Notes: generated from the letters alone by a model not told the origin. Positions 1 through 13,089 are shown, numbered from the stretch's first letter. The stretch is 64,000 nt of DNA from Corythucha ciliata (GCA_038030265.1 CM075943.1:28334001-28398000); one strand, 5' to 3'. Numbers and translations are program-made.

Positions 1-115
1 TGTCTCCCTCTCCATTTATTTTTCACATCCATATCTTTTTCACTCGTTTCTCTTCCTCTCATGGTCTCGGGAGGTCAAAGCGGTCATTACGCACGCAAGA
101 ATGTACTAGACTGAG

Positions 116-146
<31 letters not shown>

Positions 147-3100
147 TTCGGCGTGGGTGCGAGGGAATAAAATTCGCGTCGTTCCGAAAGAAAACATCAT
201 TTCCTAAACAAATTTGATTTAATAGCGCCATGATATTACGATCGTGGAAAAGATGAGGAGGGAGTAGCGGAAGATACTTAAAAACGCTTTCATTCAACTC
301 TATAATACAACTGCGTTGGCGGTCTCATTTGCCTCATGCCGAATGATAAATGACGCCATTTTTTCTCTCCCTCACATTATCACTCTGTCTCTCTTTCGAA
401 AAGCGTTTCATGAGGTGAATTACAAGAGAATTTATCGTGCTCTAAAATTGATGTTAAGTGCCTTACATTCGACGGTAAAGAGAGTTTTTTTCTCGTAAAA
501 AAAGAGTAGCAGTTGTTAACGGAAGGGCGCATCTGTTGTTTGCAGAACTATTATCAAAAGAATACAATAAAACACTCAGAATCAGTTTTTTTCCTCCTCA
601 CTCCCTCTCTCTTACTCTCCGCTCCCCGTGTCACAATAGATAGCATTGGGGGTATATCGGGGAGTGATTCAGACAATGGCTTCTGGGTTTAGGCCCGAAA
701 AACTCCCTCCCCTGTAGGTTTATTAATACACTGGACGTTAATATTTTTCGCATTGAATAAGACAGAAAAAAAGGAGGAGGAGAAATGTTTTTGTGCTCGG
801 TTGGTTTTTCACTTTTGGTTACATATCTTTTGCCCTTCTGTTTATGGTTTTGCGAACAAAAGCCTTAAGGGGTGGTATAGAGAGGCAAAGAGAAATAAGG
901 TCTTGTCCTGAAATGGAATCATCCCTTCGCCTCCAGGTAATTCAACACCAATTTCTCTTTTATTTACATTCCATCTTTCTTCCCTCCGTTTTTGGACGTA
1001 GAAGAAGGGCTGAAGGGGGGGGGGGAGTTAAAGTTCATGCTTCTGTAGTTGTTTTTTTTACTGATCTTGACTTCAATTTTTTTTCATCTTTCTATATTGC
1101 AATTTTCGTTTTGATTAAATCAGGAAAGTTTATCGCAATGATTTTTAGCGCGCCAGGCCTTGCAAACATTTTAAAATGCGAACTAGTTCCATAACTTACG
1201 TCATTTCAGGACGGATAATTGCTGTTTTAGCTATAAAAACCTGATCTTAATAAAAAAAAACGACCGTCTGGTAAGGGATTGTACACTCCCTTCTCCCCCA
1301 CCAACAACCACCGACCATTCAATGAAACCGCTTCTGTTGTAGCCCTTTTGATGCGTAAAGTGGGGTATCGAATTTATATGGTGCATCAGTTTTCTGAGAG
1401 AAGAGCATGTAGGAGGACTTCCCCCTCCCTTCTACCCCTAGAGTAAAAATAGTTTTTACCTTCAGGGCTGTATGTGTCCCTCCCTTTAAATGATTAGAAC
1501 TGGCCCTTTGGGAACGGCGCAGTGCGATATTAACATCAGAAAAGAAAAGGAGCGTCGTAAATTTGTTGTCGGAGTGGGCGTGTCAGTTGTTTTGCCCCTT
1601 GTTACGCAAAAACCAACCCCCCCCCCCCCAGCTGAAGGGAAGACCACGTGACAAATGTCTGGCTTTAGGCTTTCCATAAAATATTGAAATCATGCAATGA
1701 ATAGGATGGACGGGAGAGTAATTTATTTATTTTTTGATTCATCCCGCCAGTATTATTACCCGCCTTGGAAACCCCTCTCTCCCCTTCATAAAAATTGAAT
1801 TCTTTCCCTTCTTTTTCTTGAAGGTCTTCAAAAAGCAATTTCCAGTAAGCGAGATGGGTACGGAATAGTGTTGAGTTTGGACAAGGGGCAAGGGGAAGGA
1901 AGGTTTTACGTCTTTTATTGTGAAAGGCCAACGGTGCGCATTGACCCATTTCGGGCCGTTTTTACTTCGAAAGAAGCACCTACCCCCCTTACGTCCCATC
2001 AATCTGCCTTTTTTCTTTATCCATCACTTTGAATAACAAAGGGGATTCAGAAACAGTAGCAGAAAGGAAAAAAAAAGTGCAAAGTCTTTCAAGGTCAGGG
2101 ACTCGCACATCTTCGTCTCGTGAAATCTCTTTCCCTCACAAAACTAACCCACTGCGACCCTCCGCCAGTGTCTGGTTAGCCCGATTTTTTTTTTTTAAAT
2201 TAAAAAAAATGTCTGGCTGGTTGCTCCTCGAGTTGATTTATCCGAATCGGAAGTTGAGCGAAGCGTTTTGAGAAACACCTCGCTTGAGCGTGGAACTGGT
2301 CCACACAAAAGCGGAAGGCCAGCTGGAAAAAAAAGTTTCTCACTGTATTATTACGAGCTAATTGCCAGTAATTGCCGTAATTCTTTCTCTCTCTGTCTTT
2401 TCTACCACCCTTTCACTTAATTTAACGCAAATACGTAACTATAGTTGTCTTGTATGAATAGGAATGTACAATTCAAGTTGTGCACCATTAACGGGGTCTG
2501 AGAGGGAGCGTCGATGGCCGCAGGCTGTGAAAGGCTTGCAGTTAAATTGCCGTATACGACGGGTGATGGCGTAGCAGCGAATAGGTTTCTTAAGATGAAA
2601 GCTTCGCCGGATTATTATTGGCCTAAACGACGGTAGAAGCGCGACTATAGCTTTGCGTGCAGGAGTCGACTTATAGGGTGGCGTGGGGTGTGGATGCGGA
2701 GTTCGGGCGCTCAAGAGCCGGGAAGGCCTTGCCAGAATGATCGGAATCCGTGCAATCCGTGCAGGTCCGTGCTAAAAACAGCACGATTTTGATCTAGAAT
2801 AACGAACGATGATGCCCAAAAAAACGAGGAACGGGGTAACGGTCCGCGGGTGGGAACTGTGGATGAATTTGACGAAAATTGTCAAAATCGCGTAAATAAT
2901 CGAGTTTACCGACACTGGGCATGTGCAAATCAAGACAGAGTTTCGATCAGATGAGCCGTTGAAAGCGTTCTCACTGTGATAGCGCCGTTTTCGAGGGGCT
3001 ACACACGGTGTCCGTACAATCGACAGGTCATAAAGGCCTAAGAAAGAGCCTCGATGTACGGCCGATCTGGAGTAATGAAAATCTGTCGAAATGAACGACA

Positions 3101-3363
3101 ACGCGAAAAGCTTATTTCTGGCCACTTCAAAGGGTTCTGATGGGCCCGTTGGGTGCGTTTTGGCAGCGAGCCAAACAAGGGAAATTGTGATTCTTTAAAA
3201 GGGCCAACCCCACGAAAATGTGTTTTAATCTCCATAGTCCAGTCAATAAGAAGGTAAAAAAGGGGCTCACCTTACATTGAAAGTGGTGTTTGATTTTTTT
3301 TGTCTTGTATTGTTTTTGTAGGTTAGAAGATAAGGAATATGAGTTTTCGTCGTCCTAACCCCT
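1..3363. other. no gene recognised
   Basis: AT-rich DNA with poly-A, poly-G/C (1017-1026, 1618-1629) and pyrimidine runs. A GC-richer part (about 2480-3240) may include a diverged array-associated segment on the minus strand around 2985-3110. Short open frames here have no recognisable domain. Confidence 0.6.
116..143 (+). repeat. poly(A) tract, 28 nt
   Basis: Uninterrupted A28. No retrocopy with recognisable coding content precedes it. Confidence 0.95.
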
Positions 3364-3750
3364 GGGGGCTTGTTCTGTAAGAATTTGACTGATCCTAGGA
3401 ACAGTCAGGTCCTGTTGTGACGTCATTTTTTGGTGTTCTGTATCTCAGTGTTCTGTTGTAGCTGTTCCCCTGAAGTCACGACTGGGTGAACACTCTCACT
3501 ATCCTTTGGGATAGCCAAGTGGTGTTACAAGGATCACTTGAAGAGTTTTGTTTATAAACTTTGATTTGTTTATGACCTTTGATTGGGGTAGGTAATGTTC
3601 AGGTTATAAAGGAACACTTGGCTGGTTTTACGGAACTCCAGTCATTATCACAGGAAGCAGTTCAAATGACAGTTACAAGGAACAGTTGAAAGGACAGGGA
3701 ACAGTGGCAGTGATAGTGACACTCAACTAAAAGTTACAGAACAGGCCCCC
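3364..3750. mobile_element. MITE-like element with 17-bp TIRs
   Basis: GGGGGCTTGTTCTGTAA (3364-3380) and its counterpart 3734-3750 pair at 16 of 17 positions, about 387 bp apart. The interior has no coding capacity but contains many GGAACAG/CTGTTCC words, as if built from short subterminal repeats. No target duplication is clear, so the superfamily is unassigned. Confidence 0.6.
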
Positions 3751-3774
3751 TGCATGTGCTTGGGATTAAAAATT

Positions 3775-4140
3775 AAAAATGTTGTTCAGAGAGCAAAACC
3801 CGTGAATTTTGTTACTCAGGGAGCCAAACCAACTCAAATTTTAGTCCTAGAGAGAGCCAACCCCCGGAAAATTCATTTTTAAAGGTCCGGAAGCCTCAAA
3901 TTTTGCTTTTGAATGAACAGAACCAGCGAAATTGAGGCTTGATAGAGTTGTATAACCAAATTACACGGGGCGACCCTCTTTAGGACATCAATTTTGCAAT
4001 TCAAAAACCCGTTTCATGTTTATTGCCCTTCAATGAAAAACAATTTTGGCGGGGTTTTGGCTACTTGAAGGATCAACTTCGTGGGGTTTTGAATGATCTG
4101 ACCCGCAATGAGGGGGTTCAAAGAGTTAAATTCGCAAAAT
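3775..4140 (+). repeat. degenerate ~30-bp tandem array, family A
   Basis: Repeated words AAAACCCGTGAATTTTG, GAGCCAAACCAACTCAAATT and ACCAGCGAAATTGAG occur at roughly 30-40 bp spacing. Units are strongly diverged. It lies just downstream of the MITE-like element at 3364-3750. Confidence 0.65.
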
Positions 4141-6851
4141 CAGTCGACACAAGCCGCCCGAGTCTGATTCAGTAGCCTTGGCACATGGTTGTGGGGAGGA
4201 AAGGGAGGGATAAATGATTTTTAAAGATGAGAGATAAATGAAGGCAGTGATATTCAAGAAGGGTCTCCGTATAAGAGGAGATTATTCCTCAAGTAACTTG
4301 GGGAATCGTTGTAATATTAATTTCACAGTCTAGTGAAGGCAGAAGTGTGGGTAGTTTATAATATTATTCCTTACCTGCCGAACCTCGAGTATGAATTACA
4401 ACTTCCTCTCCCTCTCTTTATCCCCTTCCCCCTCCCCAACCATCCTATCCGTAGAGTCTAATTTAGTAACCGGAACGTTTTATCCTCCTCAACTGTCCCC
4501 CACCTTTTCATTCAACCTTCTTCACACCACCTCATTTGGCATCGATTTGTTTTGAAAAACCCTATTACTATCACACTGTGATATTTAGCACGAACACCCC
4601 CCCTCCCTCAGCTATATCACCAATCGCTATTATCTTCATAATTTTTTTTTTACCACTTTAGACCCTTTAATAAGAGTTATAAGTATATAAGATTCGGGTC
4701 TAATAGACGTGTTATTCCGCTCCACTCATAACGTTCTCCCAAAAAAAAAAAAGGATTATTTTTCAATCAGATAAAAAGAAACCAATCTCACCTGGGCTTA
4801 CAAGTGTCAATTCCTTTTGAGTGTAATCTTTATCCTCAAGTTCACCTGCCCTATCCCCCACCTCCACGCCATCCACCCTTTTTCACAGCCGTAAAAAAAA
4901 AATCATATTTTCATCCTTAATAGATCCGGACAACCGGAGACCGACTACTTTTACCGTCAAAATTTGATTCTCTCCAAGAAAAATAAAAGCCGTTTTTTTT
5001 TTTTTTTTAAGAACAAAAAATGGAAATGAAGAAGTTTTTTATGTTTATTTTATTTCACTCACCCTACTCACACTTACTATTTTTTTGTCGTCCGTCCAAT
5101 CTTAAAAAGGATGAGGTTGAAGGGACAGATTTGAACGGTTATTATCGCATTGAGAGGCCACGAGTCTTGAAAAACAAAAAAATAACGAAAAAAGAGCTTG
5201 CTGGTGATGGTTTGTCCAATTTTTGCATGCTGAAGAGTACAAAAAAAAAAAACCTAAAGAACAAGTCCAGGAAAAGTTTAACTTGTAGAGTTTTTTTTTC
5301 TATTTCTCTTACTTAAAAAATGGATAAATTGTTGAACTGATTATTTTTTCTGAGAGTCTCGCGTCTCATGCTGGGGGGGTATGTCACCCCCCCGGAGGAT
5401 TAGACGAACGAGAAAGCTTTTTTTTTTTTTGGAGTTCCAAAAACACAGTTAGACTTGTTTCTTGTTCTTGTTCGCAGGTGTCTGATGTCAAACAAGGCCT
5501 GCGACAGGTAGGCCAAGTTTCATCAAAAAAGAGCATGAGATTGCGTGATTTTTTGCATGTTTTTTTTCCTGCTTTATTAGTTAAAATCATTTAACTGAAT
5601 CTCCCACCTATCAATAAAACCTCAATGCAGTTAGTGGTAGATTCCCCCCTCCGAGTACCTATACTATTAGTTTTCTTGAACTGCACGCTTTAACAATCCC
5701 CTCTAACCGCTACTCAATTGAATTCTATTTTAGACCATTGCGTTTACCAAACACCTTGAACACATTGATGGTGGGGATCTCTAGGAATGGAAATTAAGAC
5801 CCTCTTGACCCTCCGGTTTAAGACGTCCTTTCTCGGACAGTTTACAGATCTCTTTCCTTAAAAGTGAAAGACTGCATTTACTTTGCACGGACAAAAAAAA
5901 AAAAAAAATTGTAAATAGAGCTATGAGTAAAAGGCAACCATTACAAAGCATCAGGTCACGTAAAGGGCTCTTGACACCTGGGTAGGGGAGTCGTGTACGG
6001 CAGCTAGCCCCCCCCCCCTACCAAAACTTCCAAATAAGGTGACGAAAAAAAAGCTCGCAATTTCTTCCACCGTTGTGATTGACGCTTTGCCCGGATTTCA
6101 ATTACATCCCCTCCTCCTCACACACACATCCATCCATGGTCGGGGGGTTAATATTACTTATAACACAAAAAGAAAAAAAAAATTGAGTATGTCTACACAG
6201 AAGGGATATTGCTCGAAAAAAAGAGTAAAATACGAGAGGACCCCCTTGTGCAGATGTTGATGGCTAGCGACAATGTTTTTTTATCCACCCCCTTCCCCAG
6301 CGTTCCCATACCAATGAGAGCATCAGGAGGGTTGACACTCCTCTTACTATTCTCTTGACATAGGACTGTGAGGTTCAATTGTATATACATATATATAACA
6401 TAAAAAAAGTTGACATTGTAAATGGAAACCGCCTAGTCACATTCACTTCCCCTCCCTCTTTATAATGTACATCATCGTATTTTATTTCGTACTGCAGTTA
6501 TGACTTCTTTGGCTCGCATTGACTTTTTTAAAAAGGAAAAAATGACTCTGCACTTCCTTTTTTGGTTCATTTATAGCTCTCGACCGGGTGGTGAGAAGGC
6601 TAACGGTAGAATTATTTAAAATTATTCGATGATGATTCAATTAATTATTGTTGTACGATATCAGCCTCTTGCGTTACGTCCTCAACCACGCGCCAACAAG
6701 AGTGGGCAGAGGTTGGGAACTCTGCAACCGCTACGTGGGGACCAGAAATAGCCCGCGATGAACAATTAACGGTCATTTGGAGCCTTGCATAGTGGCAAAC
6801 AATAAGGCATCGACAGTGCTGAAGTTCAGTAGTGTCCCCAACGTTCGAGGA
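4141..6851. other. no gene recognised
   Basis: Homopolymer-rich unique DNA. GGGGGGGT and ACCCCCCC near 5375-5395 form a small G/C hairpin. No domain-bearing frame. Confidence 0.6.
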
Positions 6852-6958
6852 CCTTGCTGCGGGCCGTTCTGGGGAGTCGAGAATGTCGACCATAACCAAC
6901 GGCACATTTAGCGAAACGACGATCATTTTGGGCCAATTTGAGAGAGGCTGACGAGCCC
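6852..6958 (-). repeat. array-associated segment, copy 1
   Basis: Read on the minus strand as GGGCTCGTCAGCCTCTCTCA...GGCCCAAAATGATCG...GTGCCGTTGGTTATGG...CTCCCCAGAACGGCC. The same order is found on the plus strand at 7705-7812 at roughly three-quarters identity by eye. Both copies abut a family A array on the same relative side. Confidence 0.75.
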
Positions 6959-7019
6959 TTGAAGCCGTTTTGGTCGGGACGAGCATGAAGGAACGCAAAC
7001 CACAAGCAAACATCTCGCC

Positions 7020-7480
7020 GCCAAAATACAATTTTCACGGTTCTGGGCCACTAAAAAACAATTTTCGTGGGTCCCACTCGGTAAAAACACATTTTCGCGG
7101 ATTCCTCTCGCTTGAACACCTTTTTCGCAGGTCGGGATCACAAAAAATAAAATTAGCGGATTTTTTTGTTTTGTTGGAAACCCAGTTTTGAGGGGTTGGT
7201 TATCTCATTCAAAACCCAACTTATTCGCTAATTTCGTACACTAAAAAAAAAAAAAAAAAAAAAAATTTTCTCGGGTCTCCCTCAGAAAAATCCAATTTCG
7301 AGGAAGGTAGGCAAATTTCACTATAACGAATCATTTCTCATATTTCGCGGATTTTTTTAATGCTGAAACCCCGCTTTTGCAGGTGGGTTTCTCTTTTAAA
7401 AAATCAATTTATCTGATTTTTTCAATTTCGTGGGGTTGGCTCACTGAAGAACCATTTTTGTGGGATTGGCACCTTGAAGA
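7020..7480 (-). repeat. degenerate ~30-bp tandem array, family A, inverted
   Basis: Core read on the plus strand as CAATTTTCGTGGGTCCCACT, ACATTTTCGCGGATTCC, ATTTCGCGGATTTTT and so on, every ~30 bp. An A23 tract (7243-7265) interrupts it. Because 30 is divisible by three, accidental open frames show decapeptide-like repetition. Confidence 0.75.
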
Positions 7481-7704
7481 TATCCTTTTTTAACCTGAGT
7501 TTGACCTGTTGCTTGCAATGGGCGCCGACATTTTCTCCAGTGGAGCTGTCAACCTCCTAGATCAAGGGCTGGCTGCGCCCCTGTACGTCATGGCTTTGAT
7601 CAACTCGATTGCTAGAACGCGAGGATTTCCGCGAAACAGTGTTTAAAACGAGTGGAACCCGCGAAAATTGTTTTATAGTGAGCCAAAACCGCGAAAATCC
7701 CCAA

Positions 7705-7812
7705 AGGCTCGTCAGCCTTTCTAAAATTGGCCCAAATTTATCGTTTGGCTGAAGGTGCCGTTGGTTTCGGTCAACATTCTGGACTCCCCATAACGGCCTA
7801 TAGTGAGGTACT
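7705..7812 (+). repeat. array-associated segment, copy 2
   Basis: GGCTCGTCAGCCTTTC, TTGGCCCAAATTTATCG, GGTGCCGTTGGTTTCGG and GACTCCCCATAACGGCC match the minus strand of 6852-6958 in order and spacing. Together with the arrays between them they form a large imperfect inverted structure (6852-7812). Confidence 0.75.
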
Positions 7813-8003
7813 CGTGCGTCGCGTCGGGGCTACACCGTGAAATGGTTCTGACTGGTCCAAGTCTGCAAAATTTTTGTTTTGAAAGGAGCCAGTCCCACGA
7901 ATTGCTTTTATGAAGGCATGAAATCCTGTGAAATTATTTTTATGAAAGAGTGAGCCCCGCGAGATTTAGTTTTTTAAAGGTACAAACCGATAGAATCGGG
8001 AGA

Positions 8004-8099
8004 GCCGGGGAGCCCATTTTTTCTCGAAGCTCGAATTGTGTTAGGCTTTGCCTTCCCGAGTCGTCCGGGTAAAATCAGTTAATTAATTTACCTCTTTAA
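8004..8099 (+). mobile_element. SINE-2, truncated copy (body only)
   Basis: Starts at GCCGGGGAGCCCA (the 3' edge of the tRNA head) and continues through the SINE-2 body to TTAATTAATTTACCTCTTTA, closely matching 32707-32800. It sits inside the family A array, whose units resume on both sides, so it inserted into, or was copied with, the array. Confidence 0.82.
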
Positions 8100-8841
8100 G
8101 CAAAAGTATCTCTTGAATTTGCCAAAACCGCGAAATAGGGTTCTGCATGCACTAAATCCACGAAATTTAGGCTTCTAGTATCTTTTTTGAAGGACCCCAT
8201 ACCCTGAAATGGATTTTTTAATTGAGTCAGCCCGTGAAATTGACTTTTTAGGGAGTCAATTCAGGGAAAATGGCTCTTTAAGTTTATTGCCTGAAAGCCC
8301 ACTGTCTCTGTTTCCCAAAAACCAGATTTTGTATTGCCCTCTTTCAAAAACAATCGAGGCTTTAGCTCTTTCTAAAATCGATTTCGCAGCTTTGAGAATT
8401 CGAAAGCTAATTTACTTTTTTCAAAAAAAGCCAAATTTATGGATTTGGGTAAATCAAAAAGCAAAGTTTTGTTATTGTGGCTATTACAAAGGCCAGTTAC
8501 ACGGATTTCCAAGCAGAAATACTCCGCATTCGTCTCCGTCAAATCCCAATGTCAGGCAATTTTGCTCTTATAAACCCAAATTCCGCGGGATATGCTCTTT
8601 CAAAAGCAAAATTTCGTGGGTTTGGCTCTTTTAGACCCAAATTTCTTGGATTTGACTCCTTCAAATCCAAACTTTGGACTGCCAATTCATCCGACTTCCT
8701 AGTTCTAGGGTCTATAGATATCTGATTTGCTCTCTCACACATTTGTAACTCTTCAATTCCCCTTTTTTATTGTCCCCCCCCCCCTCTTTTCACCGAGCAG
8801 GGTGGCTGAGCTGACGGGGTAGCGATCGCCAATAACGCCAA

Positions 8842-8955
8842 CAGGTTTTCGGAAGGACCATCAAGGAACCACGGGCGGTTTTATGGGGGTGGCGATCACC
8901 CATATCGCCACCCCCATAAAACCGCCCCTGGTTCCTTGGTCCTTCCGAAAACCTG
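8842..8955. repeat. long inverted repeat (arms 52-55 bp, 7-bp loop)
   Basis: Left arm 8842-8896 and right arm 8904-8955 pair almost throughout. There is one mismatch in GGGCGG/CCGCCC flanking DNA and a 3-base indel near the middle. The arms contain GGGGGTGGCGAT and TTTTCGGAAGGACC. The tiny loop (CACCCAT) makes a near-cruciform. Confidence 0.9.
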
Positions 8956-9087
8956 CGTTGAGTGAGGCTTCAAACTCTTGGTTTTGGGGGCTTGCCCTAG
9001 TATACTCAATCTCAATTAGGTGGTTTTGGAAAATTCGTGTTAAACCAACGATATATAAACCTGGATTGCTCACAACGGGCCGGAGGG

Positions 9088-9274
9088 GCGTGGAGGGGGT
9101 AGGTCTTCCCCTGATAAACAATCACCCTGTCCCTCTCCTTGTGTAGTTATGGCAACACAACTCTCTTCCTGTATTTACTTTGGAACTCCACACCTCTCAT
9201 CAACTTGGGAGCTTATTTGATGGTTATTCTTTATCAGCACTGATGAGCAATCCAGTTATTTTATATATCGTTCG
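9088..9274 (+). repeat. dispersed ~190-bp repeat, copy 1
   Basis: Begins GCGTGGAGGGGGTAGG and contains AAACAATCACCCTGTCCC, CTCATCAACTTGGGAGCTTA, ATTCTTTATCAGCACTGATG and AGCAATCCAGTT. The same order recurs at 47287-47485 with scattered substitutions and a diverged middle. No open frame is conserved between the two. It is likely a transposon fragment of unknown class. Confidence 0.85.
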
Positions 9275-12200
9275 TGTAAACACACGAAGTTTGGTTTCCT
9301 CGCCCAAGTTATCAGTTTCCAGTGTCCATAAATTGCCAACATTCTGGTTCTCAAGTGGAAGCCCCTCGACGTACACATAGGAGAGATGGTAGACGGTCTA
9401 TATGGATAGCCCATCGCGGGTCACGATCCTGATGAAATATGAATTTGCGTGCGGGGACTGTTCCTCCCACACACCCAAGTTGTGATCTCTCCCCGCTGGG
9501 ATCACATCTGTGAGATTTTGGTTTTGGCTACCTGGACCCCCCCTCCCTTCGACAAAAATATTTTGGATGTGATCCCCGAGGGGGTGAAAAAATAATGAAA
9601 ACGTAAACCTTGCGGGATACATCCATTACTTTGTGTTTCAAAGAATTATTGTTCTTTTCCCTTAAATATAAATAATTTTCAATTTAATTTCCCCTCTCTT
9701 ACCCTATAACAGTACCACTACTGTACTCCCATCCCTTTTCACCCGTATACAATTCGCAATATACAACCTTTTAAAGGTCATTTACATTAGTGATCTTTTT
9801 TTTTCTTCTCAGTTCTTTCCCCTTTTACTCTGTTCGTAACAACCTCTTTCTCCAGAATAAAAGGGGAAGGGTCAGAAAATATATCACTTCATAATTTTAT
9901 TCCTTCGAGATAAAATGATGGGGTACTCCATGGCGTTGCAGAGTGAGGGAGGGGGATAAAGGCATTAAGAAACAAGGTCCGCGTTGAAACGTGAAAAGCA
10001 TTTCCATTTAAATGGTTTGTGAAAAAAAGTTTTCTTTTTTATTAAGGGCCGAGAAAACTGCTTTTTATTTTCCTTCTTAAATGAGAAATTTTGTTCTCGC
10101 CTCTCCTCCAACCAATCTACAAAAAAAATCAGTTTAGGGACAGAGGCGAAAAAAAACCCCTCCCCCTCAGCACCACGCCCATCCAAACATGGATGTGGGA
10201 TTTGATTACGATCCAGAGGGTGCAGAAAGGGGCAAAAACAAATGAAGTGTTTTTCCAGTCTCTTGAGTGTTCGAAAGGAGGCGGCGCTTTGGCGGTGAAT
10301 TGGATTTGAAGAGAGAGAGAGTGAGTGTGAGTGATAGGTGAAACATCGCGAGAATTTGGGAGCACTCCCCCCTTTTTTTATTCCCAAGGCTTATCAAATC
10401 GAATTTGACGCTTTTCAACGATAAATAATGGTTTTTCATTCCTCAACAGCAAACGGCAATATCGGAGGTGGTAACGGTGGCGGTGGGTGGGGTGGCGAGC
10501 ACGAGTACAAATGTTATCCATGAGCTCTACTGGCATGAAAACAGTTTTTTAAAAAGGAACGTATATCCAATTCTTATATACACAAGTTTAACAGGGCGTA
10601 AGGGGAAAGGCTTTAGCCAATTTGCATCGTAGTATTGCAATCCTTAACTTCATTTTTTATTCAGATGGGTCTCTAGGGGTTGTAGAGAATAAAAAAAGGA
10701 TAATACACCAAAGGCATCATTTTCTGTCGTGTAAGTAGCATATTAAAATGCATATTAGAGAGATGAGGGCCGATGAGGAGGAGAAGAAGGAGAGGGAGTT
10801 TCGTTTTAGGTGGTGATATTTCCCTTTGTAAAGGCTAGTGAGATTTCTAATGGCTTTCGTAATGCGTTTTTGAACGGGATAGGGACTGAAGAGTGGGAAG
10901 GGATTTGTCTTTCTTTTACTCCGATATTTCTGTGGAGGGGAGTTATTCCTCGCATGAGCGTCAATTTCTAAGGAAAAATCGCTTCACTATAAATACCTTT
11001 CACCATTTTTTAAAAAAGAAATAAAAAGGTGAAACTTCCGCGAGTGAAGGCCTCCCCTCAACACTTCAAAACTAACTCCTCTCAATTAGTTTTTCTCCGA
11101 TAATTGCCCCTGTTTCTGACTAAAAGGCCCCCGCGAGAACCCCTGTGTTAAGTGTGAAAATGCTCAATTATGATATCGCGGTTCCACCCCCTCCCCAACC
11201 ACAACCTCACCCCATAGAAAAATAACCGCTCCGCGGAGTAATTATCTCTAATTTGAGGCGTCCGGCGAAATTTTATAATAGCGCCTACGATTATTCTAAA
11301 AATATTCAGACCGAGCAAATAATAGGCGCGCAGTAGCGGAAAAATCTGAAGAGGTCGCTGATTTGCTTAATAATTTTGTAAGATCTCGTATACAAAGGGA
11401 TCAAAATGTTTCGATGTTTATTAAAAAATAAGCCTCTGTGATGTGAATACAAATTATTAAGAGGATACATTTTCACAGCGTGAAATGAGCGTGCAGCTGT
11501 CGACGACGGGAAGAAAAGAGACACAAGAGGGCCATACTTCTTTTTTTTTTTCGAGAGGATATTTAGGCGGCATTAAAATGTGTTTAAGAGCTACCGTTGA
11601 AGCGTGTATGGGGCTGGAATGAGGGAAACATTGTTACAAAGACAGGCAAAAGGGCCGAATGGGAAGTAATGGTGGGACTTTTTTTTTCTTTTCTTGTCGT
11701 TCTGTTGTGTGCGTCTGTGTGTCCACCCCGAAGTACAGGATTAAAGGGACAATTTGTGAAAGGGGGTGGGGCTTGTCAGAACCAATGGTTGAGCGTTGTA
11801 ACCCGTTCTCTTCTCTCTCACTGTGTGACAGCTGCCTCACTTAACAATACACTAATGGTGGGCACCTCTCCACCACCCTCCCTGCAACCACGGCACATTA
11901 TTGCTCTTCCGCCGTGCAACTGTTTCATTAGTCTTGTCAACCGGCAAATCCTTCCACAATCAACCTCCGAGTATTATGAACACTGCCCTTCGTCCTTCCC
12001 CTCTGGAAACCAAAGTGGATGAGTGTATAAGGCACTTCAAGTTTTCCACCACCTCAAAATCCCGCAGCGTTTTTCTCTCGCTCATTTAATTCAACAGATC
12101 AACGATATAGGGTGACAAGGAGAAAGGTTTCCATTCCACACGTACAAGCACATTGACAAAGACACTGGAAATACATGCAAATAATCCTTCCCATTACACA

Positions 12201-13089
12201 CCCCTCTTTTCATCTTTTTATCAGTCCAAAGCGAAAAACTTGCAGAACGCTTTAGCCCCTATAGTTAAGCACACCCGCGGCGACCTCCCTTTTGTTACCG
12301 CAGCGTTGAAAACGGGGGCCCGCAAATAGGATGCAACCAATTCATTCACACTCTCATTTGGTTGCAGTTATATTGTTCTGAAAATCCACACCTGCTAGCC
12401 CTATGCACATTGCACTAAGTGAGAGAGAGAGAGAAAGAAAAAAAAATCTCTCATTTTCCACTGTCCGGTTCGATAGACCTGTCGCACAAACTTGAACAAT
12501 AAAGCAGGTGCGTTTTTTAAATAAACTTGAGCGTGGGTCGTCGTTATTAGACGTTGCGGTGGCTCAAACGCGGCAAAAAAAAAGGCTGCCCATGGACTTG
12601 AATGTTTTCAGGGTCAACGTTTAACACCCTTTCCCTCACCGCTTAACAAGGAGTGGTGATCAACAGGAGCAGACCCCTCAAAGGCTTCAGAAGGACATAC
12701 AGATCTCATTGTTTTGAAAATCTGGAAGCCCCCCTCCATCCGTGCCCAGTTCGCAAAAGTGCCTAGGACCTGAACCTGATAAAGACGATATCTATATTGT
12801 AAGACGAGTTGGAGTGGAGCTTGCCGTTTGAAAACAAGAAAACAACGCTTTGGAGGACTTGAAAATGGCGCCTTCAAAGTCGCCACCAAAAAAGCCACCA
12901 GCTAGTATCATTCACGGTGGGGAGGGGGCCGCAGCTGCAAGCTGTGTCACAAGGCTTATTTTCGTCGCGTGATAGCTCAGAGGAAGGCGGGTACAGCTTG
13001 CAACGATAAGATGTTCGAAGTGCGTGGCATAAATGATGAGGGTACGGCTTACGAGCCTCGACAGGCTTCGGCTTGGCTACCGGATCGTG
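9275..13089. other. no gene recognised
   Basis: AT-rich with G/C-run patches. A GC-richer block at 12600-13090 precedes the family C array and may be its non-array part. Open frames of 60-140 codons occur but overlap one another on both strands without recognisable motifs. Confidence 0.6.

Larger units (their letters stand above)
7630..8700. repeat. degenerate ~30-bp array, family A, with an orientation switch
   Basis: The first part (7630-8000 and 8100-8290) has the core on the plus strand (AACCCGCGAAAATTG, AAAACCGCGAAATAGG, AGCCCGTGAAATTGAC). From about 8430 the core is on the minus strand (CCAAATTCCGCGGGATATGC, AAATTTCGTGGGTTTGGC). The truncated SINE-2 at 8004-8099 splits the first part. 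Confidence 0.75.

Noticed and set aside
8209..8634. 141-codon plus-strand frame
   Set aside because: Lies within the degenerate family A array. Low-complexity translation of repeat units.
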